From contig CM051458.1 of the NCBI GenBank assembly GCA_028274465.1, positions 53,309,253 through 53,373,252 of the forward strand: 64,000 bases of DNA, in the 5' to 3' direction. The notes beneath the pieces are model-generated. The model worked only from the letters and a program-made list of their open reading frames with translations, made no database searches and was not told where the DNA came from. Made by a program: the position numbers and the translations under genes. Position 1 is the first letter of the stretch, and each line of letters begins with the position of its first letter. The DNA is from Plantago ovata. Its lineage: Eukaryota; Streptophyta; Magnoliopsida; Lamiales; Plantaginaceae. Below, piece by piece: positions 41,568 through 52,783 of the stretch.

Positions 41568-42470
41568 GCCTCGGTCGGCTGAGTATACTAGATTTAAGGT
41601 GTTGAGATTGCTCGAGGGTCCTTGTTGGTGATCATCGGAGCTCGTGGTGGTGGTGGTAGTTCCACTAATAGATCGAATAGGACCAACTCCTCCATCAGTA
41701 ATCATGGCATCCTCATTGTCCCTATTGTCTTCTTTGTCACCATTATCACCAGTAGAAGAATTGCATTGTCGAAGTGAATCCTCAAGATCAGCCTCTGCAG
41801 TTATGGGGGTTTCCATCCGGTATCTCTCTAATAGAGTGTGAAATAGCAGTGGTCTTACAGTCTCCCTCACCAACGTTCTCTACCCCATGGAACTTTCAGT
41901 AAGCTGCGATGAAACTTGGAAATTCAGAGGTTTTCTTCTTCTTTGCCCGATGTTGCCCACATTCTCTACGGTTGATGCTCTCGATGTCCATATGGTGCTC
42001 CCTCAATAAGCAGTCGAGGGGCACCCCAAAGAGGGGCTGGGTGTCCATGTCATTATGTTTTGGAATCAAGTTATCGATTCGGAACTCCATCACCACTGTC
42101 GACTCAAGACTGAATCTGTTGTGATGAGGCCGCCCCGGCTCCTTCCTATTCACTCGGACCTTGCAGTCCTTGTGATAGATTTCTACTGTAATATTGGTTT
42201 CAATCCCTTCAGTGGTACGTGAATAGACATAATATTGCTCACTCCTGGTGGATTCTCGTTCCTCCTAATGGATAAACCGCGAAGTTGTTGCAGAAGTCCA
42301 TGGCTCGAACGCACCTCTAACGAGATCACTCTCCTTCTCTTGAAGACTAGTAGACGCAACATAGAACTCATGGAAAATGTCCTTGTCAAACCCCTTGACA
42401 TGGTTGTAATCGAACCGCCTCCAATACCTCATTATACCCAAACGGAAGTGCTCGTCTCCCTTTGTGGCAT
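41568..42470 (-). pseudogene. ORF2 remnant of element B
   Basis: ATG at 42470 directly after the conserved intron acceptor. About 75 N-terminal codons are missing, then homology to the intact ORF2 of C resumes in another frame (HEFYVASTSLQEKESDLVRG; VVMEFRIDNLIPKHNDM; EFPSFIAAY). Several frame changes follow. The C-terminal part is low-complexity (TTTTTTSSDDHQQGP). Dead copy of the plant-transposon-protein-like ORF. Confidence 0.8.
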
Positions 42471-42475
42471 GGTTC

Positions 42476-43027
42476 CTACAAACACCTATTAGTACCTCGT
42501 ACAACAAATCAGATTCATGCATATGCAAATGCAAGAGTGAAACGCCCGAGTGATAACAACAACAATCAAACTCCTCAAAACCTCCATTTCGAGTATAGCT
42601 ACTTCTAGAACTAAAAAGCAACATACCAACATATCGAAGACATGTAACATATCACATTAAGCTCTTGCTAGACAACAAATAGCCTTAAATCATATAAGGC
42701 TCAACTCATACCATAGTAGCAAAAATTCTAGCACCATAAATCCTCAAACTCATCAATCATGCATTCTACCATCATGTTCATCATCATCACATCAACAAAC
42801 ACAACCATAAACATGGAATGAAAGGAAAAGAAGTAATGCACCTTAAGACATAGACATCTAGTAGGCAAAATTCTCAAACCAACAAACCAAGCATAATTGA
42901 ACATGCAATTGATAGTGAATAACGTTTCTAATCACACAAATCATCAACCCATATATCATATAAGCTTAATTGAAGCATAAATCAAAAAACCCCCAAATTT
43001 GAAAAATTAGGGTTCATATGAAATTAC
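42476..43027 (-). other. 5'-UTR intron of ORF2 (element B, 552 nt)
   Basis: Donor CTGAG/GTAATTTC and acceptor GTTTGTAG/GAACCATG on the minus strand. Homologous in position, ends and length to the introns of A (539 nt) and C (551 nt). Confidence 0.75.
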
Positions 43028-43624
43028 CTCAGATCCGACTAATGAATGAGTTAGGAAGAAATTTGTTCGGATGAAAAGAAAGAGCACGTAATGGGCTTCG
43101 ATTGAAGCTAAAGAACACAAAATTTGGTGGAAGATTGAAGGTTTTATGAAAGATTGAAGAAATTTTGATTTTTTGGGAATTTTGGGAGTAAGAGAGTGAA
43201 GAAGATGAAGAATTGAGGAAAAAGGGGAAGACTCCCGTTTTTCTACCTTCAGGTACCACGGGGCGTTTCGCCCGTGTGGGGAAAATCACCCCATATGTCG
43301 GGCGAATCGCCCCCACGGCCAGAGAGCGCCGAGCTCTCTGGTCATGTGGGGCGATTCGCCCCCCACCTCCAGAGGTGGGGAGGCAAATTTTTTCGAAAAA
43401 CTCAGTTTTTAATTCCCGAAAACCATTCTCCTTACTAAAAACACTCGAAAAAGTTCACTCAAGCATAAACATAAGCACAAACGACACAGAGACGAACAAA
43501 TTCACATAATAAAATCAAATTGTTCAATGTATGAATGCATGCAATGCAATAAAGCGATAAAAACTCCGGGTTGCCTCCCGGATAGCGCCATTGTTTATAG
43601 TATTTGACTCGACTTCTTCTTGCT
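43028..43624 (-). promoter_or_regulatory. ORF2 leader exon and palindrome array (element B)
   Basis: Region between protease and the ORF2 intron. It contains consecutive inverted repeats at 43259-43380 (GGGGCG/CGCCC types, a CCAGAGAGC/GCTCTCTGG stem at 43319-43341, CCCCACCTC/GAGGTGGGG at the end) and the post-gag-pro hairpin (43565-43582). An internal promoter for ORF2 is inferred. Confidence 0.65.
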
Positions 43625-43870
43625 CTAGCTCTTCTTCTTGAGGGTACTACACTTCCCCTTCATGGATCTTCTCCTCATGCCACGAACCTGTGAATGAGAA
43701 TGAACATAGACAACAAGACCAAAGTACTTAATTGTGTGAGAAGCATTGAAGTGATTATTTGGATCAGGTATGGCTCGCAACACATGCCACTTGCCATCCA
43801 CCTCAATGGTGCAAGTTCTTCGGTAGATGTATATCACGGAGCGTAGCTTAATCAAGAACGTTCGCCCCAA
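43625..43870 (-). pseudogene. gag-pro: B protease C-terminal part (left of A)
   Basis: The end of the protease (GRTFLIKLRSVIYIY) and the basic C-terminal extension, ending at the TAG at 43625. It joins 52784-54697 once A and one TSD are disregarded. The intervening 8913 bp is a multiple of three, so the frame is kept. Confidence 0.9.
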
Positions 43871-43875
43871 GAGAA

Positions 43876-45188
43876 TGATGAATGTGTATTTTACACTTTC
43901 ATTTGAGTCTTTTTTACCTATTTTAGCTATCCTCTATGTTAATTTAGCTATATTTTAGTGCATTTTATTAGAATAGTGTCACGTTTCCCTTTAGATTTTA
44001 TTTTACAGGTTTTGGTTGAAAATCGAGGATTTCCGGGCAATTATATTGAAGTTGACAAGGAATTGGTGTTCCAGAAGCCTATTTGGAGTATCTGAAAGTT
44101 TCCGGATAGGATTTGGAGTCTAGGGGTCGAATCTGGAGGTTAGAAGGCCACTAGAAGTCAGAAACCGAGTCCGAAAAGGGGAAGAAATCCAAAAACGCGT
44201 CGAAAACGCGGAATTCCGCGAAAAACACTCCCGGGCGAACCGCCCCGGACGTGGGGCGACTCGCCCCACACCGGGCGAACCGCCCGGTGTGTGGGGCGAA
44301 TCGCCCCACACTTATTCGAGGCCTATATATAGTTGCTCAGATTTTCTCCGAAATTCATACTTTTCCAGACCTATTCTCTCACCTTTCTCTGTAGTTTTAG
44401 GTAGGAACTTCCCAGGGCCTGTCCTGGGGGTTCGTAGCTTAGGAGACACTTTTTCATAGCAGTTTGGAGCTTGTAGGATCGCATTTCTTCGGAGATTGAC
44501 AACCTTCGGTAACATTGTATCTTACAGTTTATTCTACTTATTTTATATATCTTTCAATATGTTTTCTTCTATGATTTCTATTGATTGCATGCCTATTATG
44601 AGTAGCTAAACTTATCGTTGGTGGTAGTATGTGAATTCTTAGCGAAGGGAAGATAATCATGCTAATGGCTATATCGCGCATTATACTCCGTGTTATTGCT
44701 TTATTTCGTTGATCAGGCTCTGCCTAAATTCTCGTATGTTGTTTTAATTATTATGCACAATTGGACCCTCATCGACCTATGCGCATGTTTATCTTCGTAG
44801 TGTTGAATAATTACGGAACACAATAGGACAATAGAGATTGACTTGTCAGTATCATTATCTTCGTAGTGCTTAATAATTACAACAGGACATTAGATTGATC
44901 AAAGATCTCCATGCAAGACCGAGGAATTTACGCATGATTATCGACCCGTTATGCTTTGAAGGATCATACTATCAATAATCTCCATTATCTGTTAGAAAAA
45001 CCTTTGCTTTTACGTCTGCTGTCTTTATATTCTTAGTTAAATAGATAAAGCTAGTTATAGTCCTCAGAGAACGACACTCGAGGTCATTCTATTGCTACAC
45101 TACGGTTTTCGTTGTAGTTGTGAATTACCTTTGGCTAAATAACAAATTTATTTGATTTGCTCGGAGCACGACATCTGCGCGTTCATCA
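43876..45188 (+). repeat. A 5' LTR
   Basis: TGATGAATG to GTTCATCA. Palindromes 44231-44310, TATA box 44323-44331, and the doubled CTTCGTAGTG unit (about 44795 and 44853). Confidence 0.95.
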
Positions 45189-45191
45189 AAT

Positions 45192-45209
45192 TGGCGCCGT
45201 TGCCGGGGA
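45192..45209 (+). promoter_or_regulatory. A primer-binding site (tRNA-Asp)
   Basis: TGGCGCCGTTGCCGGGGA, 3 bp after the LTR. Confidence 0.93.
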
Positions 45210-45335
45210 CTATACTCCTTTTTTCTGTTTAATATGTTTATATTTTCAGCTTTCGTTTCCTAATTCTATTAGTTATAGTATTCCTTTTTAATCTCTCTCT
45301 GATACTCTGCTTTCCTAGTCTGTTGCAGATAGTGT

Positions 45336-47484
45336 ATGCCACACACACGATCTAGAGGAACACCACTTGCTGATTCAATTGCTGAGATCGACAGAGTCTA
45401 CCACCAAAGAAGGCGACTACTTCAAAGGCGTGCACTAGAGGAAATAGAGGATACCGATTTCTCTGAATCTCTACACAGTCTTTTCAAGGAAATCGACGGA
45501 ATGGCAGAAGCTAGATCACTGAAAGCATGGGTTCAACCCACCAAGGATCGTATGAGGGGACCGACGATTGTTCTTTCGTCTGCAACCCGAGATCTGGAAA
45601 TCAAGAACCACGCATTCCAACAACTTCCGAGGTTCTATGGCTTATCAAGGGAAGATGTGATGGGGTACTTGCACGATATCGATGATTTCGTCAACCAACT
45701 CCCACGACCCGGAGCTGAAATAACAACGGATGAGTTGAGGATGAAGGTTTTTGCTATGGACTTGGCGACAGAGCCAAGTCATGGTTGAGTTCTCTACCAG
45801 CAGGCTCGCTGGACACTTGGGAGAAGGTTTTTTCAGCTTTCATGGAGAAATACTTCCCTCACACCTTGACTACCGCGCTAAAGGCGCAAATCACTGGATT
45901 CAAGCAGGACTATGATGAGACCATCTACACCGCGTTTGAGAGATTCCAAGATCTCACGAACAAGTGCCCTCACCATGGTTTTGAACTTTCTGACCTAGTC
46001 CAACACTTCTACAATGGACTAACCTTCGAGAACCAACAAGTGGTGGATTTCCAATGCCGAGGCAATATTTGGGAGGAAACCGCAGAAGCCGTCTGGGCAG
46101 TTTTCGAAAGGCTTGCTAAGGGTTCGCAGTTCAAGGACCCAAGAGCGATGGTTAGGAGACGTGGACCTGAAGCTCCACCGACTCAAGAAGCCCCTATGTA
46201 TAGGGGGAATGGGGATCAATTCGAGTGATTTACCAACGAATTGAAACAAGTCCTCAAGAACGCCACTGGAACAACTGTTTCGAACGAAGTATGCCGATTA
46301 TGCAAGAACTATGGGCATGGGGCTCATATGTATAGATCAGAGCTGGCGTATGATGATGGCAACTGGGCTCGAGGAGGCGAAGAGGAAGCCTTTGCTACGG
46401 AGTTTGGTACTCAAGAAGTTAGCTACGGACAAGACGGTAGGAATCCTCGAGGTGGATTTTGGAGAAGAGGATTCCGAAACAATCAAGGATATGCACCGGC
46501 TAACCAAACTTATGGCCCTAACCAAGACCGTAGTAGGCTAAACTATGGTAATGATCACTGCGAAAACCCCGCTCCGAAAGAGCCACCAAAGTCGAAGTCG
46601 GCTCAACTGATGGAGAACTTGCAAAGGATGGTTGATCACACACAAAGTTTTCTCAAACGTTACGAAGAAGATTCTGAGAAGACTAGGGCAAGGCTTGATA
46701 GGTTGGAATAGAGCACTAGACTTTCCCATCAAAAGATGCAAGAGTTGATCGACCGAGGGGCAAGTAGGGAGCAAGGCAAGCTGCCTAGCAATACTGAGAA
46801 GCCGATGTCCATTACCTTGGTGGTGACCTATCTGTTGAAATCACCATCAAGAAGGTTGCTAAGTGCGAGAGTTGCAAGAGGGAAATGCCCCCACAGGCCG
46901 AAGAGGAAGAGAAGGACCTTGGTACTGACAAAAGTGAAGAGGAGCAAGAAGATCCCGAGGCACCCCCTCAAAGTTTCGATGTTAAGATCGGGATTGGGGA
47001 ACTTGAAGATGTCCGTGCCACACTAGATACGGGATCCTACTCTAATGTGCTCCCTTTGAATGTTTTCGAGAAGAGTAACCTTGGAAAACTATTTGTGCAT
47101 AAGGCTATTGTGCAACTGGCGGATGGATCCCTTGTGAAACCCGAAGGCGTTGTCAAGAATGTATTGGTCAAGATTGGTGAAGCTTCTGTATACACCGATT
47201 TTGTAGTTATGCCGGCGTCTACACCTGGGACGGGGGATGTCATTCTCTTGGGATGAACGTTCTTGACTAAGCTACGCTCCGTGATGGACATCTACCAAAG
47301 AACTTGCACAATTGAAGTGGATGGCAAGCAACATGTGTTGCAAGTAATATCTGATCCACCTGATACTTCTAACACTATTGACTACAGTGGTCTTAATGTT
47401 TATGTTCATTCTTATTCACAGGTTCGAGGCATGGGAAGGAGATCCGTGAAGGGGAAGTCTAGTACCCTCAAAAAGAAAAGCTAG
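45336..47484 (+). pseudogene. gag-pro: gag-protease of element A, multiple lesions
   Basis: Same protein as in B and E. Lesions: one-base loss near 45760, TGA at 46226, TAG at 46709, one-base loss near 46823, TGA at 47254. The last Cys of the zinc knuckle is changed (HGAHMYRS). The protease DTG is still readable (VRATLDTGSYSNVLP). Natural TAG at 47482. Confidence 0.93.
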
Positions 47485-48067
47485 GCGAAGACAGGAGTCG
47501 AGTCAGAGACTTTAAACAATGGCGCTATCCGGGAGGCAACCCGGGGTTTTTATCGCTTTCTTTACCGCTTTATTGCATGCATTCATACTTGAACAATTTG
47601 CTTTTCATATGTGAATTTGTTCGTCTCTGTGTCGTATGAGCATATGTTATGTTTGAGTGAGATTTTTCGAGTGATTTTTTGAGAAAAATGGTTTTCGGGG
47701 ACTAAAAACCGCATTTTATCTCGAAACGATCGTCTCTCCACCTCAGGAGGTGGGGGGCGAGTCGCCCCACGTCCAGAGTGCGCGCGCGCGCTCCGGACGT
47801 GCGGGCGATTCGCCCCGCACGGGGCGATTCGCCCCAGGACCTGCAGGGATTAAAAAACGGGGATTCATCCCCAATCTCTCATTTTTCTCCATTTTCATCT
47901 TCTTAACTCCAAAATTTCCTCCATTTTCAAAATACCTTCAAACCTTCATAACTTCTTCATCTTTCCATCAATTTGTGTGTTCTTTAGCTTCAATCGAAGC
48001 CCGTTACGTGCTCTATCTTTCCATCCGAACAAATTTCTTCCTAGTTCATTCAATCTCCGGATTTGAG
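47485..48067 (+). promoter_or_regulatory. Palindrome array and ORF2 leader exon (element A)
   Basis: Post-gag-pro hairpin (47528-47545). Then four or five back-to-back inverted repeats in 47739-47835: CCACCTC/GAGGTGG, GGGGCGAGTCGCCCC, an ACGTCC/GGACGT stem around a CG run, a GCGGGCGA/TCGCCCCGC pair, and GGGGCGATTCGCCCC. A pyrimidine-rich stretch and a leader exon up to the donor at 48067/48068 follow. Probably an internal promoter plus 5' UTR for ORF2 (inference). Confidence 0.65.
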
Positions 48068-48606
48068 GTATTATCACATGAACCCTAATTTTTTAAATTT
48101 GGGGGTTTTTTGATTTATGCTTCAATTAAGCTTGTATGATGTATGGGTTGATGTTTTATGTGATTAGATTCGTTAGTCATTATCAATTGCATGTTCAATT
48201 AGGCTTGGTTTGTTGATTTGAGATTTTTGCTATTAGATGATATATCTTGTTAGGAAAATGTATCTCTTACTATCATTCCATGCTTAAACATGTGTTTGTT
48301 GATATGATAATGATGGATGTATTGGTAGAATGCATGATTGATGGAGTTGAGGATTTATGCTAGATTTTTGATTATTATGGTATGGATTGAACCTTGTGAT
48401 TCAAGGCATTTGTTGTTTAGCAAGAGCATAATGTGATATGTTATTGTAGTAGTTACATTGATATGTTGCGTAATGAAATAGCTAGACTAGACTTTGGGGT
48501 TTTTGAGGAGTTAGATTTTTGGAGATATTGCTCGTTTGTTCGCTCGTATATTTACATATGCATAGGTCTGTTTTGCATCGTACAAGATACTAATTGCTGT
48601 TTGTAG
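48068..48606 (+). other. 5'-UTR intron of ORF2 (element A, 539 nt)
   Basis: TTTGAG/GTATTATC donor, TGTTTGTAG/GAATCATG acceptor, T-rich. Matches the introns in B and C. Confidence 0.75.
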
Positions 48607-48611
48607 GAATC

Positions 48612-49916
48612 ATGGCACCGAGATCGAGGAGAGCCGGCTCGAGCAGAAAGGGGAAGGGAGTAGCATCAAGCTCCCAACCATCTCACCATATGTACGAGTT
48701 GTCTGCAGCTGCGGTAGAGGTGCGTCAAAGGCTAGAAGTGGAGCTGGCCGACGGAGGGAGATTGATCATCCCAGACAGGAGGATTGATGTTCCAGAGTCA
48801 GTAGTTGATACAGCGGGGTATAGGACGCTATCACGATTGGGGTCACGAAGGAATTGGGTATGGTACAGTTCCAACAGGTTCAAGGGGTACGACGAGAGCC
48901 TCCTCCAAGAGTTCTACACTGGATACACAGATCTCGAGGAGAAGAATGGGGTACTAGTCCGAGGCCTGTTAATACCGTGGACACCGTAGCACATTTCTTC
49001 ATTCATCCATTTTGGGCATCAGGAATTCACAGGGAGCGACCATGCCTACCTGTATTCGAGGGCCTCTAGGGGGATAGGAAGACATATCACAGACGTGATC
49101 TGCAATAGGGAGTACCGATATCCAGAAATCGGGGGAGAACCTACACGGATCAGTCAGAACGACCTTAGCATTGAAGCTAAGGTGATGATGAAATTCTGCA
49201 TCTTCAACTTGATCCCTAGGAAGAATGACTCGTGGATTCAGCCCTACTACGCCGAGCTCCTCTACTGCCTGATAGACAGACATCGGATCGACATAGGGCA
49301 CATCATGTATGAGGAGTACGAGCGCCACTGGGAAACGAAGAGGAAGCCCTTCATCTTCCCAAGCTTCATCACAGCCTACTGCAAATATCATGGGGTCGAT
49401 GACATTGAGGAGGGGGATTGCGAGGTCGCTGCCCTTTCACCCTCAACCATTGAGGTGCAGCTCAATAGGTATCAGTTGAAGAACTCCACGGCTGCCGCTG
49501 CTGATGTAGGAGCACCCTTCCAGCCGAGTGATTCCGATCATGAGGATGCTATGGAGGCCGATGTTGGCCAAGCCCCTATCCCAGATATCCCGTTTGTCCA
49601 TAGAGCACCGCATGCACCGCCTCGAGCACCACAGGGGTCTAGAGGATTTGACTTCTTTGAATTCCGTACCTACCTCGACGGCCGCTTCGAGAGAATTGAT
49701 GCCAACAACGCGGCCATGCGACAGGACCTCGACAGGCACATTGCCCAGCACAACCGCGATTGGGAGACATTCGAGGAGCATCACCGAGAGGATAGGCAGC
49801 AAAGGTGGGAGCAGCAACAGCTCATCCAGCAGCAGCAGGAGGCTCTACGTCAGTCCAATGAGCTCATGGCTGACATATGGAGGGACTTTTATGGGGATTA
49901 CCATCCCGATGATTAG
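48612..49916 (+). pseudogene. ORF2 of element A, one premature stop
   Basis: 435-codon frame from the ATG at 48612, 6 bp after the intron acceptor, to the TAG at 49914. It is open except for a TAG at 48987 in the PWT-S segment. Basic Ser-rich head (MAPRSRRAGSSRKGKG), the domain of the intact ORF2 in C (LSIEAKVMMKFCIFNLIPRK; FIFPSFITAYCKYHGVDDI), and a Gln-rich coiled-coil C-terminus. It resembles the 'putative plant transposon protein' domain, whose biochemical role I do not know. Confidence 0.85.
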
Positions 49917-51470
49917 TCCTTTCACATGTCCACTCTCAGCCAACCGAGGCCAAACCGTTCGGTAACATCTAGTATCACTTCTTATTACTCATTCTCTTTT
50001 GCTAGGGGCTAGCTTAAGAATCGTAAGGGGGATGGGATGTGAACCGTGATGTTAAGTATTGTTTGGCTTTGTGTTGATTAGTATCCTGTTCTTTGTTTGC
50101 ATTTGCATTTGCACGTTTACTGCTTTCTTAGTTTTTTAGGTTGCATTCACTATATTCATCCTAGGATAGTCTTGCATGTTTTATATGGAGTTTATTACCG
50201 AATTTTTTGAACTTTTTTATTGGGTAGATCAACTAACTATGCCATTAATCGTATGCTTCATCTCTATGAATTTGTTTGAGGTTTTTCTCGCTTGGCTTGT
50301 CACATTTATGTATTGCACTTAGTTAAGCTTGGTAGTCTCGACATCACTTAGTGGTGTTTTCTCTACTGCGGTTCACGAAGGCCTTTATAATAGGATGATG
50401 CATGTTAGGGTTTTATGGTTGTTTTCCCGAGTAATTATGTACCTAAGAGGCAACAAGTCTTCACCATGCTTTGAGATTGCTAAATGCCTAGGAAGGAGGT
50501 AGTGTGAGGTTGTGTGATCCTTTGTTTATAACCTATTCTTCCGAATAGGTTTGGGGAGGGGGTTACACCATCATTAGACTTGTTTTCGTTTTTCATTTTC
50601 GTATAGTGAGTTTATTTTCCTTTTCCGTAAATTTTGTACTCCAACCTATTCTTTCGAATAGGTTTGGGGAAGTCGTGTGAGTCATTTTGTTTCTCTTATT
50701 GTAATGCTACTGCTGGCTAGAAAAAATCGAAAAAAAGAAAGAAAAATTCCAGAAAAAAAAAAAGAAAGAAAAAAGGAAGAAAGAATCTAGAAAGAAAAAA
50801 AAGAAAAAAAGAAAAGACCCCAAAAAAGCGAAGAAGGGTCCAAAAAAAGAAAGCCAAATAGCAGTTTAGCAAAGTGTTGTGTCTTTTCCAATTCTTGTAA
50901 TGTTCGTAATCGTGTTGTAATTTTCTATTTTTTTTTTATTTATCTTTTTGTCTTGAGTGTCATATGTTCTAGACCACCCTCGTCCTGCCATTCAGGAAGT
51001 GGTGCATAGCTTAAGACTTTACTTGAGAGATGGGTAGAATAGGGGAGTGTTAACTTTTATAGGGAACCCTCCTTCGTTTGATGAGAGCCAGTACTGGTTC
51101 AACCTCTTTTGAGGAAAAGTCTTAACATGGTGGAACAGCAGTAAGTCTTCAATTTCATAGGCACGGGACAACCATTCGTATCTTAGCATGCTTCATTACG
51201 TCGTCACTGACTAGGTCCAGGTAGAGAATGTTACGAGAGACTATCTTGTCTTGACATAAGTGCTTATGTTGATGTGTATAAGTCAATCGAGGTATTTAAC
51301 CTATATTCATGCTTTGATTTATATGGTTTTTGTTCATATGTTTTTTGATAGATTCAGTAGATTAGTTCATTTTATTTGGCATGAGACTTCATTTTGTGTC
51401 TTGCATTGTTTTTTGTATTAGAGTCTAGCTTAGTTGCTTGAGGACAAGCAAAGGTTCGGTTTGGAGAGTT
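49917..51470 (+). mobile_element. A tail
   Basis: Common tail: paired hairpins (50530-50551, 50643-50664), purine tract (50720-50865), polypurine tract. No gene seen. Confidence 0.88.
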
Positions 51471-52783
51471 TGATGAATGTGTATTTTACACTTTCATTTG
51501 ATTTTTTTTCACCTATTTTAGCTATCCTCTATGTTAATTTAGCTATATTTTAGTGCATTTTATTAGAATAGTGTCACGCTTCCCTTTAGATTTTATTTTA
51601 CAGGTTTTGGTTGAAAATCGAGGACTTCCGGGCAATTATATTGAAGTTGACAAGGAATTGGTGTTCCAGAAGCCTATTTGGAGTATCTGAAAGTGTCCGG
51701 ATAGGATTTGGAGTCTAGGGGTCGAATCTGGAGGTTAGAAGGCCACTAGAAGTCAGAAACCGAGTCCGAAAAGGGGAAAAAATCCAAAAACGCGTCGAAA
51801 ACGCGGAATTCCGAGAAAAACACTCCCGGGCGAACCGCCCGGGACGTGGGGCGACTCGCCCCACACCGGGCGAACCGCCCGGTGTGTGGGGCGAATCACC
51901 CCACACTTATTCGACGCCTATATATAGTTGCTCAGATTTTCTCCGAAATTCATACTTTTCCAGACCTATTCTCTCACCTTTCTCTGTAGTTTTAGGTAGG
52001 AACTTCCCAGGGCCTGTCCTGGGGGTTCGTAGCTTAGGAGACACTTTTTCATAGAAGTTTGGAGCTTGTAGGATCGCAATTCTTCGGAGATTGACAACCT
52101 TCGGTAACATTTTATCTTACAGTTTATTCTACTTATTTTATATATCTTTCAATATGTTTTCTTCTATGATTTCTATTGATTGCATGCCTATTATGAGTAG
52201 CTAAACTTATCGTTGTTGGTAGTATGTGAATTCTTAGCGAAGGGAAGATAATCATGCTAATGGCTATATCGCGCATTATACTCCGTGTTATTGCTTTATT
52301 TCGTTGATCAGGCTCAGCCTAAATTCTCGTATGTTGTATTAATTATTATGCACAATTGGACCCTCGCCGACCTATGCGCATGTTTATCTTTGTAGTGTTG
52401 AATAATTACGGAACACAATAGGACAATAGAGATTGACTTGTCAGTATCATTATCTTCGTAGTGCTTAATAATTGCAACAGGACATTATATTGATCAAAGA
52501 TCTCCATGCAAGACCGAGGAATTTACGCATGATTATCGACCCGTTACGCTTTGAAGGATCATACTATCACCAATCTCCATTATCTGTTAGAAAAACCTTT
52601 GCTTTTACGTCTGCTGTCTTTATATTCTTAGTTAAATAGATAAAGCTAGTTATAGTCCTCAGAGAACGACACTCGAGGTCATTCTACTGCTACACTACGG
52701 TTTTCATTGTAGTTGTGAATTGCCTTTGGCTAAATAACAAATTTATTTGATTTGCTCGGAGCACAACATCCGCGCGTTCATCA
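51471..52783 (+). repeat. A 3' LTR
   Basis: 1313 bp, the same length as the 5' LTR, followed by TSD GAGAA. Confidence 0.95.

Larger units (their letters stand above)
43876..52783 (+). mobile_element. Athila-like element A, full structure with ORF2
   Basis: LTRs 43876-45188 and 51471-52783, both 1313 bp. TSD GAGAA (43871-43875 and 52784-52788). PBS 45192-45209; polypurine tract 51458-51470 with one G to A. Order: gag-protease, hairpin, palindrome array, leader exon, intron, ORF2, tail. By eye the LTRs differ at about 30 positions (roughly 2 to 2.5 percent), older than the Sirevirus. Best single copy for the family layout. No RT or integrase in its 8.9 kb. Confidence 0.95.
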
